Assembly: GCA_036172665.1 (NCBI GenBank)
Contig: CM069873.1
Coordinates: 38,368,001 to 38,432,000, forward strand
Source of the DNA: Prosopocoilus inquinatus
Taxonomy: Eukaryota > Arthropoda > Insecta > Coleoptera > Lucanidae
DNA: 64,000 nt
Reading direction: 5' to 3'
Of the stretch, positions 1 through 9,870 are shown piece by piece; position 1 is the first letter of the stretch; every line of letters begins with the position of its first letter. The notes under the pieces were generated by a model. It was given only the letters and a program-made list of their open reading frames with translations. It had not been told where the DNA came from and searched no databases. A program made the translations under genes and the position numbers.

Positions 1-105
1 TCTTTCCTCCTTTTTTCCTTCCTTTCTCTTCTTTTTTTCTTTCCTTCTCTCCTTTTTTTCTTTCTTTTCTCTCCTTTTTTCTTTCCTTCTCTTTTTTCAT
101 TCTTA
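1..105. repeat. Pyrimidine-rich microsatellite
   Basis: Irregular CTTT/CCTT tandem tract on the + strand, almost free of purines. It is simple-sequence DNA with no coding content; the tract probably continues left of the window. Confidence 0.9.
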
Positions 106-420
106 CTTGCAGTTATTTTGAAAAAATTTCAAAAACTAATTATTCTCTCTAACGACTTTAGAATTTGAATAACATTTACGAACTTTAATAATAATCTTAT
201 TATTACCAAGTTGAGTAGTAATCTTATTATTACCAAGTTTATAATCTTTATTCAAATGAATGTAAGGAATATAAGGAAAAAGTGTATCTGTCGAATAATA
301 ATCTTTATATGCAAAAATTTTCCTAAATCAAACTTGCAAGTGTCACACAGTTTAACGATACATATTTCACGAGCATTCATCTCCTAGAAACCATGATTTC
401 ATCGAACCCCAGCCCCTAAT

Positions 421-1350
421 CTTTATTTGTAACAAGAAATTTCAAGCCGAGAAGGTGATATCTGAAGTGGAGAAGGTGGAATTTGAGAGGGGGGGATATG
501 TAGTTCCGGTTGTGATTGTGAAGGTGACAAATTCTGAATATTGGATATAATATTAGCAGATTCACTAACATTAGTCCTCGGTAGATTAATAGTCCTCGGT
601 CGACGAACAGAAGGAGAATTATTAATGATTACTGGATTAATATTAATTGATGAGTTCGTGTTATTATTATTCTCAATTGGTGATAATTGAGATATCTCCA
701 TTGGATATTATTTGCAACAATACGGGGTTGCGACTGACTCAGTTGACCTTGCAACTCCGCACTATGCATCAAGTCATCATTTGAACGCAAAGAAGAAAGA
801 AAAACTCTTTCATTAGCAATTCTTTCCATTCTACGTTCCATTGTGCGTTCCCTTCTGCGTTGCGAATACTCTGCTTTAGGCAACCACACTCTTTCATACT
901 TGTCGCTAATGGTCCTTACAAGAGAATATTTGTTGCCACGTAGAATGCGTACATATCGTGTGGGTTCACGAGTATAGAAACGGATTTAGAAACAACAGAT
1001 CTAGAAATGGAACTCGGAGTTTTCGATTTAGAAATAACAGATCTAGAAATGGCACTCGGAGTTGTAAAAACGGATGTAACAATAGGAACAGTTTCCGATG
1101 TAGCAATAGGAACGGATGTAATAGCAACCTTAGGAATGAATGTAACAGCAACCAAAGTAGTAGAGGCGGATGTGGATGTAACAATAGGAGTATCTATTGA
1201 CTGTTGAGTAATGAGGGGTCGAGTAGGTTTGGTTTGCGTAAGGAATGAAGAAATAAGGGGTTGAGTGGGTTGTTTAAGAAGGGGAACTGATTTGTTTGAT
1301 GGGGAAACTGGTTTATTTGGTGGTCTCGAAGTTTCATTTGGTGGTTTCAT
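421..1350 (-). pseudogene. Ser/Thr/Pro-rich protein of polinton-like element (broken)
   Basis: Three overlapping minus-strand frames appear to be one protein. The first (1350-916) starts MKPPNETSRPPNKP and is rich in Pro, Ser and Thr. The second (readable from about 975 to 629) is a basic segment with WLPKAEYSQRRRER. The third (701-423) is Asn/Pro/Ser-rich with repeated PPSQIPPSP-like motifs. Frame changes near 970 and near 700 break it. Composition suggests a disordered virion or DNA-associated protein, but I recognise no domain. It lies downstream of the capsid-like genes on the same strand, so membership in that element is inferred from orientation and spacing only. Confidence 0.4.
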
Positions 1351-1351
1351 T

Positions 1352-2107
1352 CAAAGAAGAAGTAACGATTAATTGTTGTGGAATAATAAAAGGAGGTTAG
1401 GTAGATTGCTGATTAAGAATAAAAGAACTAAGAACCAGCAATTGGCTAACAATTGGTTGCCTGGAATGGATGTCTCGAGGATCCACACGATCTATTACGT
1501 TACCAACTGCGTTCAGTGCAGAATCACTGATAATTCCTTCTTGCAACAGGAAAGAGGAATTATCAATTTTTGGAAAGTACAGCTGCGGAAGCATAAAGCG
1601 GGACAAGTCTTATAACGAAATTTCCGAATATTTCGATAGTGTGAAGTTTCCTTGGTGACGGTTGTGACCCTTCTAATTAATTTATTACCATCAGTGAGCG
1701 TCAGAATTAACTTGTCAAATTGAGTTCTTAAGAATGTATTGTCTTTCTAAGGGAAATGTAAGTGAAAATTTTCGATCAGTGAATCGAATGGAATTAGTGA
1801 AGCCTTTAGAAGAACTATGTGACATTTTGGATGTGGAATATGTATATTAGAAATCTTAATTCAATCAATCTCCGGACATTTGCATTCAATAATTTAATCG
1901 AAAGGCTGCATGACTGTTATTTTGTTTGATTTTATTTCGCGTGGAAATAATTGTAAGTAAAATAAACACTAACTATTACACTAGTATGATTTATTTGTAT
2001 GAGGTATTAGTTCGTTATAATTTTTAATTATATACGGAATGATTAAGCATTTTACTTAATGTGAAGGTTGATAAATTACCATAGTTACCGAAATTTGGAA
2101 ATAAGGT
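1352..2107. other. Mostly non-coding stretch inside the polinton-like element
   Basis: Contains a 69-codon minus-strand frame (1606-1397; includes the string DIHSRQPIVSQLL) that could be a remnant of a larger protein of the element, but I cannot assign it. The rest, from about 1660, is AT-rich with no motif I recognise. Confidence 0.3.
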
Positions 2108-2329
2108 TTAAACTAACGAAAGTTTACTGTCCCGCTTTCTATTTCCCCAACTGTACTTCAAATCCTTGTTTGGTATACTACTGAACGAAAAATCTTTTTG
2201 GTACTGATCAATAACTTCGCCAACCTTCTCTACAACATGCTTTATAATGTTCTTGTAAAATAGACGGAGAAGAAATCCATTGCGAAGCTGAACTTTTCTT
2301 ATACTAACTATGAACCAAAGTTTCCTCAT
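2108..2329 (-). CDS. Small basic ORF of unknown function, polinton-like element
   Basis: A 73-codon minus-strand ORF starting MRKLWFIVSIRKVQ, with many Lys and Arg and no recognised domain. It sits directly downstream of the conserved ORF at 2351-2780 on the same strand, and may be a true small gene or the tail of a broken one. No function is proposed. Confidence 0.25.
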   Translation of the reverse strand: MRKLWFIVSIRKVQLRNGFLLRLFYKNIIKHVVEKVGEVIDQYQKDFSFSSIPNKDLKYSWGNRKRDSKLSLV

Positions 2330-2350
2330 AATATATCACAAATGTTTATT

Positions 2351-2780
2351 GTAAAAAATCCTTCATATAACTTTGAATAAATTTATGTAAATCAAACATG
2401 TTCGTTAAAGCACACATGCAATTTCTTCTTGAATGAAACGGACACTTGGGTTCGGATTTTTGCAATTATTGTACATCTTCGTAAATTTCACCCAAATCTA
2501 GCACAGGTACACCTTCACCATTGCTCTTCGCTAGAATTTCACATAGAAATCGAGACTTCTCCATTCCTTTAACGTAAACGACTTTAGTTGTACAACATAA
2601 AGAGGTGATGATTGCGTCAAACTCAGATAAGGGGACGAATCCTCTATTCCAATCAATGCAATAGTAATTGGTCATTAACCAGTTTGCAACATTTTGAAAT
2701 TTTCTGCGGACTATTGACAAACTCGTGGGTGGTTGAAATAAAAAATAACTCTCTTTTCTTTCACTATCGTAAGAAGCCAA
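2351..2780 (-). pseudogene. Conserved uncharacterised ORF of polinton-like element, one nonsense stop
   Basis: The first 104 codons read from MASYDSERKESYFLFQPPTS and contain NVANWLMTNYYCIDWNRG and the hydrophobic strand KVVYVKGMEK. After a TAA at about 2466 the same frame continues with a Cys/His segment (CPFHSRRNCMCALTN) to a stop near 2351. This layout (PP-start, WLTRN-like helix, YVKGxEK strand, C-terminal CPxH...CAL motif) resembles, from memory, an uncharacterised protein family that accompanies these capsid genes in many invertebrate genomes. A nuclease-like fold is conceivable but not shown. It is broken by one in-frame stop. Confidence 0.5.
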
Positions 2781-2885
2781 CTATTTTGGTATAAATTTTT
2801 TTCATGGTTCGGTTCATGTTGCTTCTTATAAAATCAAATAAAATCAAATAGTTTTAGCTTCTCTGTTAATACTGCCATTCACGGT

Positions 2886-4001
2886 TTACATCAACTGACG
2901 GAAAATTTTGGTGAGAGGTGAATAAGAGAACGCTTTGTCATGCAGAATTAAACAGTAAGCAATAGTATCAACTTTAATATTTTCTTTAGTTGTAAACTCA
3001 ATTCTTATTTCTACTGCACTTTGATGCGCTACATCTCTCTGAAAAATGCAGTCAATTTCTATTAATGGGCATCTAGTTAATCGTTTTGGATTGAACCAGG
3101 GTTGACTGCTATCGCGATGATAATAATTTTCCTGAAATCTAGAATACATGTCATATATAACGGCGTATTTGTTATTTTCAATATCAATTTCTATGTTGTC
3201 GTACGGATAGCGTTCGCCATTCAGAAATACTGTTAATGATTTTAACTTAACGTCATTAAACAGGCTCATGTTTGCATCGACGACACCCTTTCGCTTAGTT
3301 TGAAAACTCATGATTATCTACCTTAGCGTTTCCAACTACGGAGCCGTTTTTACTGTCCAAAAATGACTTGTCGTAGTTGGGAGCGACGGATACTCGTGCA
3401 ACTCCCAGCTTCTGAAAGGAATTTGTATTTCAACATCTCTGTCTGTCACTCTCGTTAAAGCCAATTGCTCACGTAGTCAAACAGAAATATAAGGTGTACG
3501 CCATACAATTTTGTCAATTATTAATTTAATCTTTTCCGTCTTGTTTGTTTCCACAACTGCATCAACGTCATGATTTGCTCTGATTAATACTAATTCTTGT
3601 CTTAAAGGTACACTTGCTGAGAAATCTCCTCTAACATTGAGTATATCACTCATTTTATCATTCTCCTGGATCCATCCTGCAATTTCCAATTTTATTGTAT
3701 GGTTGCGAATAAAAGGAAAATACCCTTTCATTGTTGAAGTTATACCAACATTTCTTACCGAATCCACCTGTATTCCGTTCAGAAGATATCTAATCTCGCT
3801 AAACATATAAGCTACCGGATTATTTATCAATTGTGCCGTCGCACTGTGTTTAGTACTATCACTAACCAAACGCAGTCTTCCCTCTACGTACAAATAACTT
3901 TCGCAAGGGAGGGTGTAATAGTCGATCTCATGTACGGTGGTACGCACTTCATCGTTGTTACCAAATGATGAACTGAATGGTAAGTGTGAATGGAACTCCA
4001 T
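2886..4001 (-). pseudogene. Major-capsid-like (candidate double jelly-roll) protein, broken
   Basis: Two minus-strand ORFs form one gene. 4001-3477 starts MEFHSHLPFSSSFG and carries strand-rich segments (EIRYLLNGIQVD, TIKLEIAGW). 3311-2886 carries SLTVFLNGERYPYDN, YDMYSRFQENYY and CLILHDKAFSY before ending in IFRQLM. Between them (about 3476-3312) same-family sequence continues in other frames. The 'PFSSSF' start and the 'YPYDN...YSRFQ...YCLILHD' series are, from family knowledge, hallmarks of a capsid-like protein widespread in invertebrate polinton-like/adintovirus-like elements. The double jelly-roll fold is inferred, not visible. A stop/frameshift near 3476 and another before 3311 make it a pseudogene. 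A minor capsid gene lies upstream and the conserved ORF 2351-2780 downstream. Confidence 0.6.
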
Positions 4002-4320
4002 ATTAGGTTATTGAAATGTCCAATTTAATTTTATCAGTCACTCCCAAAATATCCATTTCATTCTGCTTAGATGATGATTGCCTTACGTGTAATGATGGTG
4101 TTCACCCTTACATCAGGGTTACGTCTCTTCTACAGAATAATTCCCCCTATGTTAGCAACTTATAACCTTAACTCTCTAAATATATTCGATTTCTCTGTGT
4201 CAATTTCAGTTTTCTTTTGTCGACAACAGTTCAGTATCTGTTTCCGTGGTTTAAATAATACATTACGTCTAATTCTGCTACACTCTTTCCGTTTCGAATA
4301 ATTGCTATCGTAAATAATCA
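4002..4320. other. Intergenic, no gene recognised
   Basis: A short spacer between the minor-capsid-like and major-capsid-like genes. A 76-codon plus-strand frame here runs opposite to all neighbours and has no recognisable motif, so I treat it as chance. Confidence 0.5.
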
Positions 4321-5051
4321 TTATGTGAATCTTCTCAAATGAAGTCTTAGAGTAATTACTTCGTTTCTAAAATTAACTAATCGAGTCTCTTGATCTAATG
4401 GTGGAATGACTATTCTCGTAATCACGTTCACGGTCACTGGAAGATAAATAGCTTGAAGAGGGGATTCTATTATTTTAAACCCTGGAGGTACATTTGGAAA
4501 GAAATGATACAAAACATGACCGGGTTCTCCGTTGTTATAAGATCCACCGGTTAGATTACATTCTGTTCTTATAGCATTCACTTTATTTATTTCCACCGGA
4601 AAATCACCAATGTTATTATCTTTACTTTCAACGTTCTCGGTTTAAAACCCAACAATTTTCCCAATGAATTTGGTTTACTAAAATCGAGCTTAACCGAACT
4701 GTGTATGGTTGCCTTTAAAGTATTATTATTTCCTTTAATGTTTATATAATCAGGGATATTTTGATATTTTGAAAATAATATTTCAGATATTGGTTGATAT
4801 CGTCTAGTACATATGTACCTGTAGGTATAACGATAGTTTTTCAAACCGTTTCTTGTTTCTTCATAATGAATCAAATTATTACTTTCATCTATGTTAGGTA
4901 TTGCACTAAACGTTACAAAATTTAACAAGCATATTTCATATGTTGCGTCTTCATCAAGGTATAGTGGTGGATTCAATTCACAAAATAAAACTGATTTAGT
5001 TCCCGCAAGAGTGAGCGTATACGCAACGGGTGAAGATTTCATGTTGACCAT
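4321..5051 (-). pseudogene. Minor capsid (penton-like) protein of polinton-like element, frameshifted
   Basis: The ATG at 5051 opens MVNMKSSPVAYTLTLAG. The ORF includes LYLDEDATYEICLLNF and KPNSLGKLLGFKPR, then loses frame near 4590. The adjacent frame (4596-4321) continues with EINKVNAIRTECN, GSYNNGEPGHVLYHFFP, VPPGFKIIESP and LDQETRLVNFRNE. The series 'SLGxLLGF - INxVRxECN - GSYxNGxxGH - FxPxVPPGYKI' is characteristic of a small capsid partner that regularly sits next to the capsid-like gene in invertebrate elements of this type; a single jelly-roll penton role is inferred. One frameshift is seen. Gene order on the minus strand is protease, this gene, major-capsid-like gene. Confidence 0.6.
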
Positions 5052-5073
5052 TTTTCAAGTACTACATTCTCAC

Positions 5074-5535
5074 TTAACTTCTAGAGGACTTTAAAAACTG
5101 TAGACAAAAGTGTCCACAATTTAGTGTATTTTGTTTCTGATACCTTTCATAATTATAATTAATAACTCCCAATCCGTTCGACAAATGATATTTCTCTACT
5201 TCAACTGGAGGTCATAGAACTCCATAGCTGTCAAAATATTTTACGATTCCTCCTCTCTTATAATATGCTACCCAATGCGTTCCTTCACCAGAATCGCTAT
5301 CTAAATTCACTACTCCACTTTCATGCTTCCATATCTTTTTAGGTAAAGTACCTCTCATAAACACACCTCGAATGAAAGGTAATTTCCATATTTTAGCATA
5401 TTTCAGTATGTCAATGTTAGTCAACGGTTGCCGAGACAAATATTTCAGTTTTTTGGATTGGATTGTAAATATAACCCACACCTGGTTTTGTAATTTTTTA
5501 TATAGAATCCGCTTCCTTTTGTTTCCGTAGCGCAA
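5074..5535 (-). pseudogene. Adenovirus-type cysteine protease (C5/adenain-like), one nonsense stop
   Basis: The readable protease begins around LTNIDILKYAKIWKLP and includes FIRGVFMRGTLP. The catalytic signature is in order: His in EGTHWVAYY, Asp in KYFDSYG, then after a TGA near 5212 the same frame goes on to an oxyanion Gln and catalytic Cys in QKQNTLNCGHFCLQFL, ending near 5074. The His-Asp/Glu-Gln-Cys order is that of adenain, the maturation protease of adenoviruses, and of polintons and adintoviruses. It is about 150 residues, close to the usual catalytic length, and all triad residues are still encoded. The TGA between Asp and Cys inactivates this copy. The upstream frame (5535) carries the end of the minor virion protein. 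Confidence 0.75.
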
Positions 5536-5890
5536 TTATGTCGCTCTTCCGTGATTTTTGCATCGTTTACTGCCATAGCAATGGCAGCTGCACCGCCGCC
5601 GAGCGATCCTATTGCGCCCAAAACTGCAAATAATGAAATTAAAGGTAAAAACCTTCCTCTCAGAAATTGGTATCACTCTTTGACGTGGAGGTCTTATTTT
5701 CTTGTAGTCCTTCTTTAAGACAGCCTGCGCCAATTTCACATTTTCTAACAGACTCTTGTTACCATTACGTGAAATTGCATGTTGAGCTTTCCTTACAGCT
5801 ATTCGAAATGATAATTTTAATGTATTAAGTAAACCACGACCTTTTCGTTTTACGGTACTTCTCGCTCTGTTTTGACACGACGTCGCATTT
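5450..5890 (-). pseudogene. Minor virion protein with hydrophobic Gly/Ala segment and GLYL motif, frameshifted
   Basis: Read from about 5890 on the minus strand: a basic start (TVKRKGRGLLNTLK), then KLAQAVLKKDYKKIRPPR and VIPISER in one frame (start codon at 5739 or earlier). A second frame gives a hydrophobic GAIGSLGGGAAAIAMAVNDA stretch and a charged ERHN motif, and a third gives CGLYLQSKK. In invertebrate elements of this type a protein with a basic N-terminus, a Gly/Ala membrane-active helix and a C-terminal GLYL/LYLKPY motif is encoded just before the protease; a role like adenoviral pVI/pX is inference. At least two frameshifts separate the pieces. It overlaps the protease frame at its 3' end. 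Confidence 0.5.
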
Positions 5891-6100
5891 ATGGCTTTTC
5901 TTTCTAACAGTCAACGACGTTACATGTGTACTCCTTCAATACACACTGCTAATCTTTACACAGCGTAAAAGTTTCTCTTAATTTTTTGGTTAAGTATCGT
6001 TAGTTTATTAAATAAAGGATCAAACAGTGTTCTTAGAAAATTTTATTTTTAACTGACTGTGTCATATCTAGAAATATGTACATATTAAATCACATAACAT
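5891..6100. other. Intergenic, nothing recognised
   Basis: AT-rich spacer between the minor virion protein and the upstream conserved ORF of the same element; no motif is seen. Confidence 0.4.
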
Positions 6101-6864
6101 TTACATATTAACAGCTTTATGCATACTTATATCAAAAATTAATTTACTAATTCCAAACATCATTAATTCATTTGCAATTGCTCCTTTCTCAGATATTTCA
6201 TTATTAAGAAATGATTTAACATTTGTCTTCATATCACTTTCCATAACACTCAAGCATGGAATCATGTTGCTATAGAATGATTTATAGTTCAATTGTTTCA
6301 AAACTTCTAAACGATATAATATAATACCACACAATTTCTAGAGTTCCAATAGACCTTTATAAGATATATATATATATATAATGTTTCCACACCTCTTTCT
6401 AATTTCAGTATTTTCGTTCCTTCGATGCGTTCGAAAGACGCTTTTACTGAACTGATTTTCATTACCGGATTTATAGTTTTCTTCTCTTCTAAAAACGATA
6501 TGCTCTACCTTTTGGAGCCCATAATACGTATTATCGGATCAAGAAATGTTTCGGTACACAGTCCGACACAAATCCACTTCGTACGGCTCTTATTTAGAGA
6601 ATATACACTTTGAGCTAAAAGTGGCAACTGATCTACATCAGTCACCTCTCTTGCTTCTGAAATCTCCGAAGGTGCTGTCTCATTAGTATCGCATTGACGA
6701 AAATCTTCATCTGTGAAGAAAGGCTGGGAGAGTATTGCAAATTGAAACTCGTTTCGAACTGAGGGCATATTCAAACCGTGCTCATCCGGCTTTTCTTCTT
6801 TTGGGTTATCAACGTTTTCAGTCAGAAATCTTTTCTTCTGTACGTCATCAGAAGGATCGTTCAC
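6101..6864 (-). pseudogene. Conserved ORF of unknown function, polinton-like element, frameshifted
   Basis: Starts at 6864 with an acidic, charged region (MNDPSDDVQKKRFLTE), passes through a Thr/Glu-rich middle and TETFLDPIIRIMGSK (frame end near 6505), then shifts frame. The C-terminal part is readable at 6334-6101 (LEVLKQLNYKSFYSN, ELMMFGISKLIFD). A (TA)n tract at about 6365-6380 lies within it. The 'FLxPIIRIM' core followed by an LLELINY-like helix resembles an uncharacterised ORF commonly found upstream of the capsid block in these elements. A partial second copy lies at 26296-26660. No function is proposed. Confidence 0.45.
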
Positions 6865-7060
6865 GTGCCTTCTCTTTTGTTTCAGGAAAAAAATCCACTT
6901 GCCTAGATGTCACTGTTAAACAAAATAAATATATACCATTTATAAATTATTACAATAAGATGATTTGAACTTACTTTTATGTATGTAGGTAGGTGATTAT
7001 CAATTAACGACAGGTCATGGCCTTGAAGTTTAAGGTCAAGGTGAGGTCACGTCAGGAACA

Positions 7061-7136
7061 GGCCGATTCTGGAACCTCCTCCGACCTTGACCATGAATTT
7101 TATTGGTCAAGGTCGGAGGAGGTTCCAGAATCGGCC
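7061..7136. repeat. Near-perfect inverted repeat (foldback), family A
   Basis: Arms 7061-7092 and 7104-7136 (GGCCGATTCTGGAACCTCC and its complement, ending in GACCTTGACCA) are separated by about 11 AT-rich bases. The same hairpin recurs at 9589-9664, and half copies occur at about 27020-27060 and 27430-27520. Each copy is flanked by AGGTCA/TGACCT-rich DNA, so hairpin and half-site repeats seem to form one family. Confidence 0.9.
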
Positions 7137-7139
7137 TAT

Positions 7140-7310
7140 TTCTACTACTATAATTTTATATCCGTAGATACGTATTTCGGCAACTAAGCTGCCATCTTCA
7201 GTACGCTACCAACTTAAAAGCACTTATAAAGATCTAAAAGCAACCTAATCATCCTAATAAAATCATAAAAATGTAAAAACTAACAACAATCTAATCAGCC
7301 TAAAAAATAT
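7140..7310 (-). mobile_element. Penelope-like element terminal fragment (copy A)
   Basis: Contains the hammerhead motif plus adjoining terminal sequence (runs such as AAAGCAACCTAATCATCC) found in the other PLE copies in the window. It carries no coding part and stops at a CAGGGTGATTC junction near 7311. Confidence 0.6.
7162..7206 (-). ncRNA. Hammerhead ribozyme motif, PLE family 1 (intact core)
   Basis: On the minus strand: CTGAAGA, a stem II (GGCAGC paired with GUUGCC) around UUA, GAAA, a palindromic stem III TACGTA, cleavage dinucleotide TC, and a CGTA/TACG stem I. This is the minimal hammerhead layout with a very short, self-complementary stem III that is known from Penelope-like retroelements and would favour dimeric folding. 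One extra U lies between the CUGANGA box and stem II. Flanking sequence to about 7310 is the PLE terminal region shared with 8395, 29950, 32830 and 59175. Confidence 0.6.
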
Positions 7311-8237
7311 ACAGGGTGATTCTTAAATAGACCTCCAAATAATAATCCCTACAAGAATGTAAATCACTGATTACGATCAAACTGCTAAAAAAATTTGGCT
7401 GCTTTAGTCTTCGAAAAATAATTATTAATTAATTAATTTTTTTTTAGTTTTATGGCTGCAGCAGCGAGGAATCGGGCGTGAACTTAACCTTAAACGGAAC
7501 TGAATGCTGGAAAAGTTTTAAAATATCATCTGTAACAAATTTATTCAATACCAATTTTTAAAATAAATATAACGATGATTGCAATTTGAACACCTAATTA
7601 GTTTATTCCTGCCAGTATTGCAAACTTTGTCTTAAATGTGCGTCCGAAAACAAAGTTTCTGTGACCCGAATTTTGAGAAAATAAATAAATTTTGCCCACT
7701 AGCCTTAACAGACAATCCATCTGAATCGTGCGTTTGGAAATTGGTGACCTTGGCTTTAATACATTCATCGCACTGCCCTATTGTTGGGGTAATAAATAAA
7801 AGCGTGCTCACCATTTTGTTGCTTTATTTTTAATAAAATCCGAAAACGTTCTAGAATTACTTGTCAAGATAATATTGATAAATGTCTGTAGACCATAACA
7901 CCCCTGACTGTTTCGTTAAAATTATCGTTTTGTGAGCGGCAAAGGTAAATGGTATAAACTGGCTTCACAGTAAACCTAATTTTCGTTAGGTTATTGTTAG
8001 TTATTGAATGCCCTACAAATCTAGTTTATCTACTATAAAAATGTTAATAACCTAAATATCATCAAAGGAGTGATTTTCTCGAAACACTTGATCGCATTAG
8101 ATCGAAAAGATGCAATTCATAGCTTTCTAGATGGAATAATAAAAAAGTTTTTTTTCTTCTTGTTATAGAAACCAAAATTAACAATTGATACGTATTCGGA
8201 CTCATAATGATCCGTAAATTTCAAATATGTAAAAATA
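7311..8237. other. Non-coding, no gene recognised
   Basis: AT-rich. Short frames at 7632-7833 lie opposite each other on both strands without recognisable motifs and look like chance. The start of the segment resembles common insect transposon ends (CAGGGTGATTC), but I cannot assign a family. Confidence 0.4.
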
Positions 8238-9399
8238 TACCGGCTGTTTCAAACTGGGTGTGCACTGAAGGGATCTCCTAAACCGTAAGAGATACAGACA
8301 TGGTTAAATGGAAGAAAAGTTGCACGAATCAATGTCTAACTCGTATTTATTATCATAATGGTTTTTTTTTATTATTTCTTCTTGGGATAATTGAAATTAA
8401 CCTCCGCCCACAATAATTTTTATATCCGTAGATACGTATTTCGGCAGCTAAGCTGCCATCTTAAAAGCACTAAGAAAGATTTAAAACCATCTAATCACAC
8501 TGATAAAATCATAAAAATATTAAAGCTAACAACAATCTAATCATCCTAAAAGATATATATGTCTAAATTTAAGTAAATATAAATTAATATGTAAAAATTT
8601 TAAATAAACTATATATGTTAATGTATAAATCGGAAAAAAAAATTATGTGACCACCCAAAACTAACTGTCAGAAAACCTTACAAACAAGAGCTAACCAAAC
8701 AACACGGAAATGCGGAAATACATTTTCCAAAGACCTGAAGAAACTTCTTATTCTAGCGAATAAATAAGTATATAATTCCCTGTTATTTGATACCTAAAAA
8801 TAAACTATATATGTTATGTATAAATCGAGAAAAAAAATTATGTGAACACCCAAAATTAACTGTCAGAAAACCTTACAAACAAGAGCCAACCAAACAACAC
8901 GGAAATGCGGAAATAAATTGTCCAAGGACCCGAAAAAACTTCTTATTCTAACGAATAATAAGTATATAATTCCCTGTTATTTGATACCTAAAAATAAACT
9001 ATATATGTTATGTATAAATCGAGAAAAAAATATATATATACTATTTTAGTCTTCTTGGGATATTAATAAAAATTTGAAATTAGATATTAAATAAAATTTT
9101 ATGGTCGCGGAAAGACGAAACGTTTGATTTCAATTCTGTTACTCCTATTCTAAGCAGAATCAAAAAGTGCCTGTGGAAGGTTAAATCAGAATCTCATAAT
9201 TATGTATAGTAAAGAGATAAAGAGAGAAAAAGAAAATCGATTTTTTTACATTTTTATTAATATCTCAAGAAGAAATAAGAAAAAAATCATTCTCTCAATG
9301 GATACGAATTCGTGCAACTTTTCTTCTATTTAACAGAATTTGCATCTCTTGCAGTTTAGGAGATACTTCAGTGCACACACAATTTGAAACAGCCGATAC
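8238..9399. mobile_element. Non-autonomous element with about 130-bp terminal inverted repeats, hosting a nested PLE
   Basis: The left end (from ACCGGCTGTTTCAAA) and right end (TTTGAAACAGCCGATA) are inverted copies that match over more than 100 bp, including AGTTGCACGAAT/ATTCGTGCAACT and GTGTGCACTGAAG/CTTCAGTGCACAC. The interior holds a PLE terminal copy (8395-9040). A related left end recurs at 58984-59130, also next to a PLE copy. No transposase is present. A target duplication is not obvious. Confidence 0.7.
8395..9040 (-). mobile_element. Penelope-like element terminal region with internal tandem duplication (copy B)
   Basis: Opens with the PLE edge CCTCCGCCCACAATAA, then a damaged hammerhead motif (8425-8463; the CTGAAGA box is lost by a small deletion while stem II, GAAA and TACGTATC remain). 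Beyond it a unit of about 195 bp (about 8606-8800, beginning AATAAACTATATATG) is repeated almost unchanged from about 8800 and starts a third time before breaking off near 9030. Tandem terminal repeats are a known habit of Penelope-like elements. Confidence 0.65.
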
Positions 9400-9588
9400 A
9401 GGGTGTTCCATTTAAAATAAGAAAGTTGATATCACTTCCGACGAAACCGGAAGTCTTATGACAACTAGGAGTATGTCAAAAATTCCATTTTTTGTTTAAT
9501 TTATTGCCTCCAAAATTCAGTTTAATCGATTAATAAATAAAGATTCTAGAAGGGTGACACATGGCGCGGGACACCAGTAGTAGGAATA

Positions 9589-9664
9589 GGCCGATTCTGG
9601 AACCTCCTCCAACCTTGACCAATCAAATTCAAGGTCAAGGTCGGAGGAGGTTCCAGAATCGGCC
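9589..9664. repeat. Inverted repeat (foldback), family A, second copy
   Basis: Same hairpin as 7061-7136 with a slightly different loop (AATCAAATTCAAG). It is followed immediately by the TGACCTTGA array. Confidence 0.9.
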
Positions 9665-9665
9665 T

Positions 9666-9870
9666 ACTCCTGACGTGACCCCACCATTAGCTTCAAGGTC
9701 AAGGCAATGACCTTGAGTTGACCATGAAATGACCTTGAAATGACCTTGAGGTGACCTTGAAATGACCTTGCGGTGACCTTGAGAAGACCTTGAGGTGACC
9801 TTGAAATGACCTTGAGGCGACCTTGAAATGACTGAGGTGACCTCGTAACGGACCTTGAAGCGCGGTGACT
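9666..9870 (-). repeat. TGACCTTGA tandem array (TCAAGGTCA on minus strand)
   Basis: About a dozen copies of TGACCTTGA spaced about 8-12 bp (GGTGACCTTGAAATGACCTTG and variants). On the minus strand each reads TCAAGGTCA, the monomer site of FTZ-F1/SF-1 and ERR receptors. The 69-codon frame seen here (VISRSPQGHLKV-like repeats) is a by-product of the repeat, not a gene. Confidence 0.85.

Noticed and set aside
958..1207. Plus-strand frames with NRSRNGTRS repeats
   Set aside because: They lie antisense to the Ser/Thr/Pro-rich ORF and mirror its repetitive codons.
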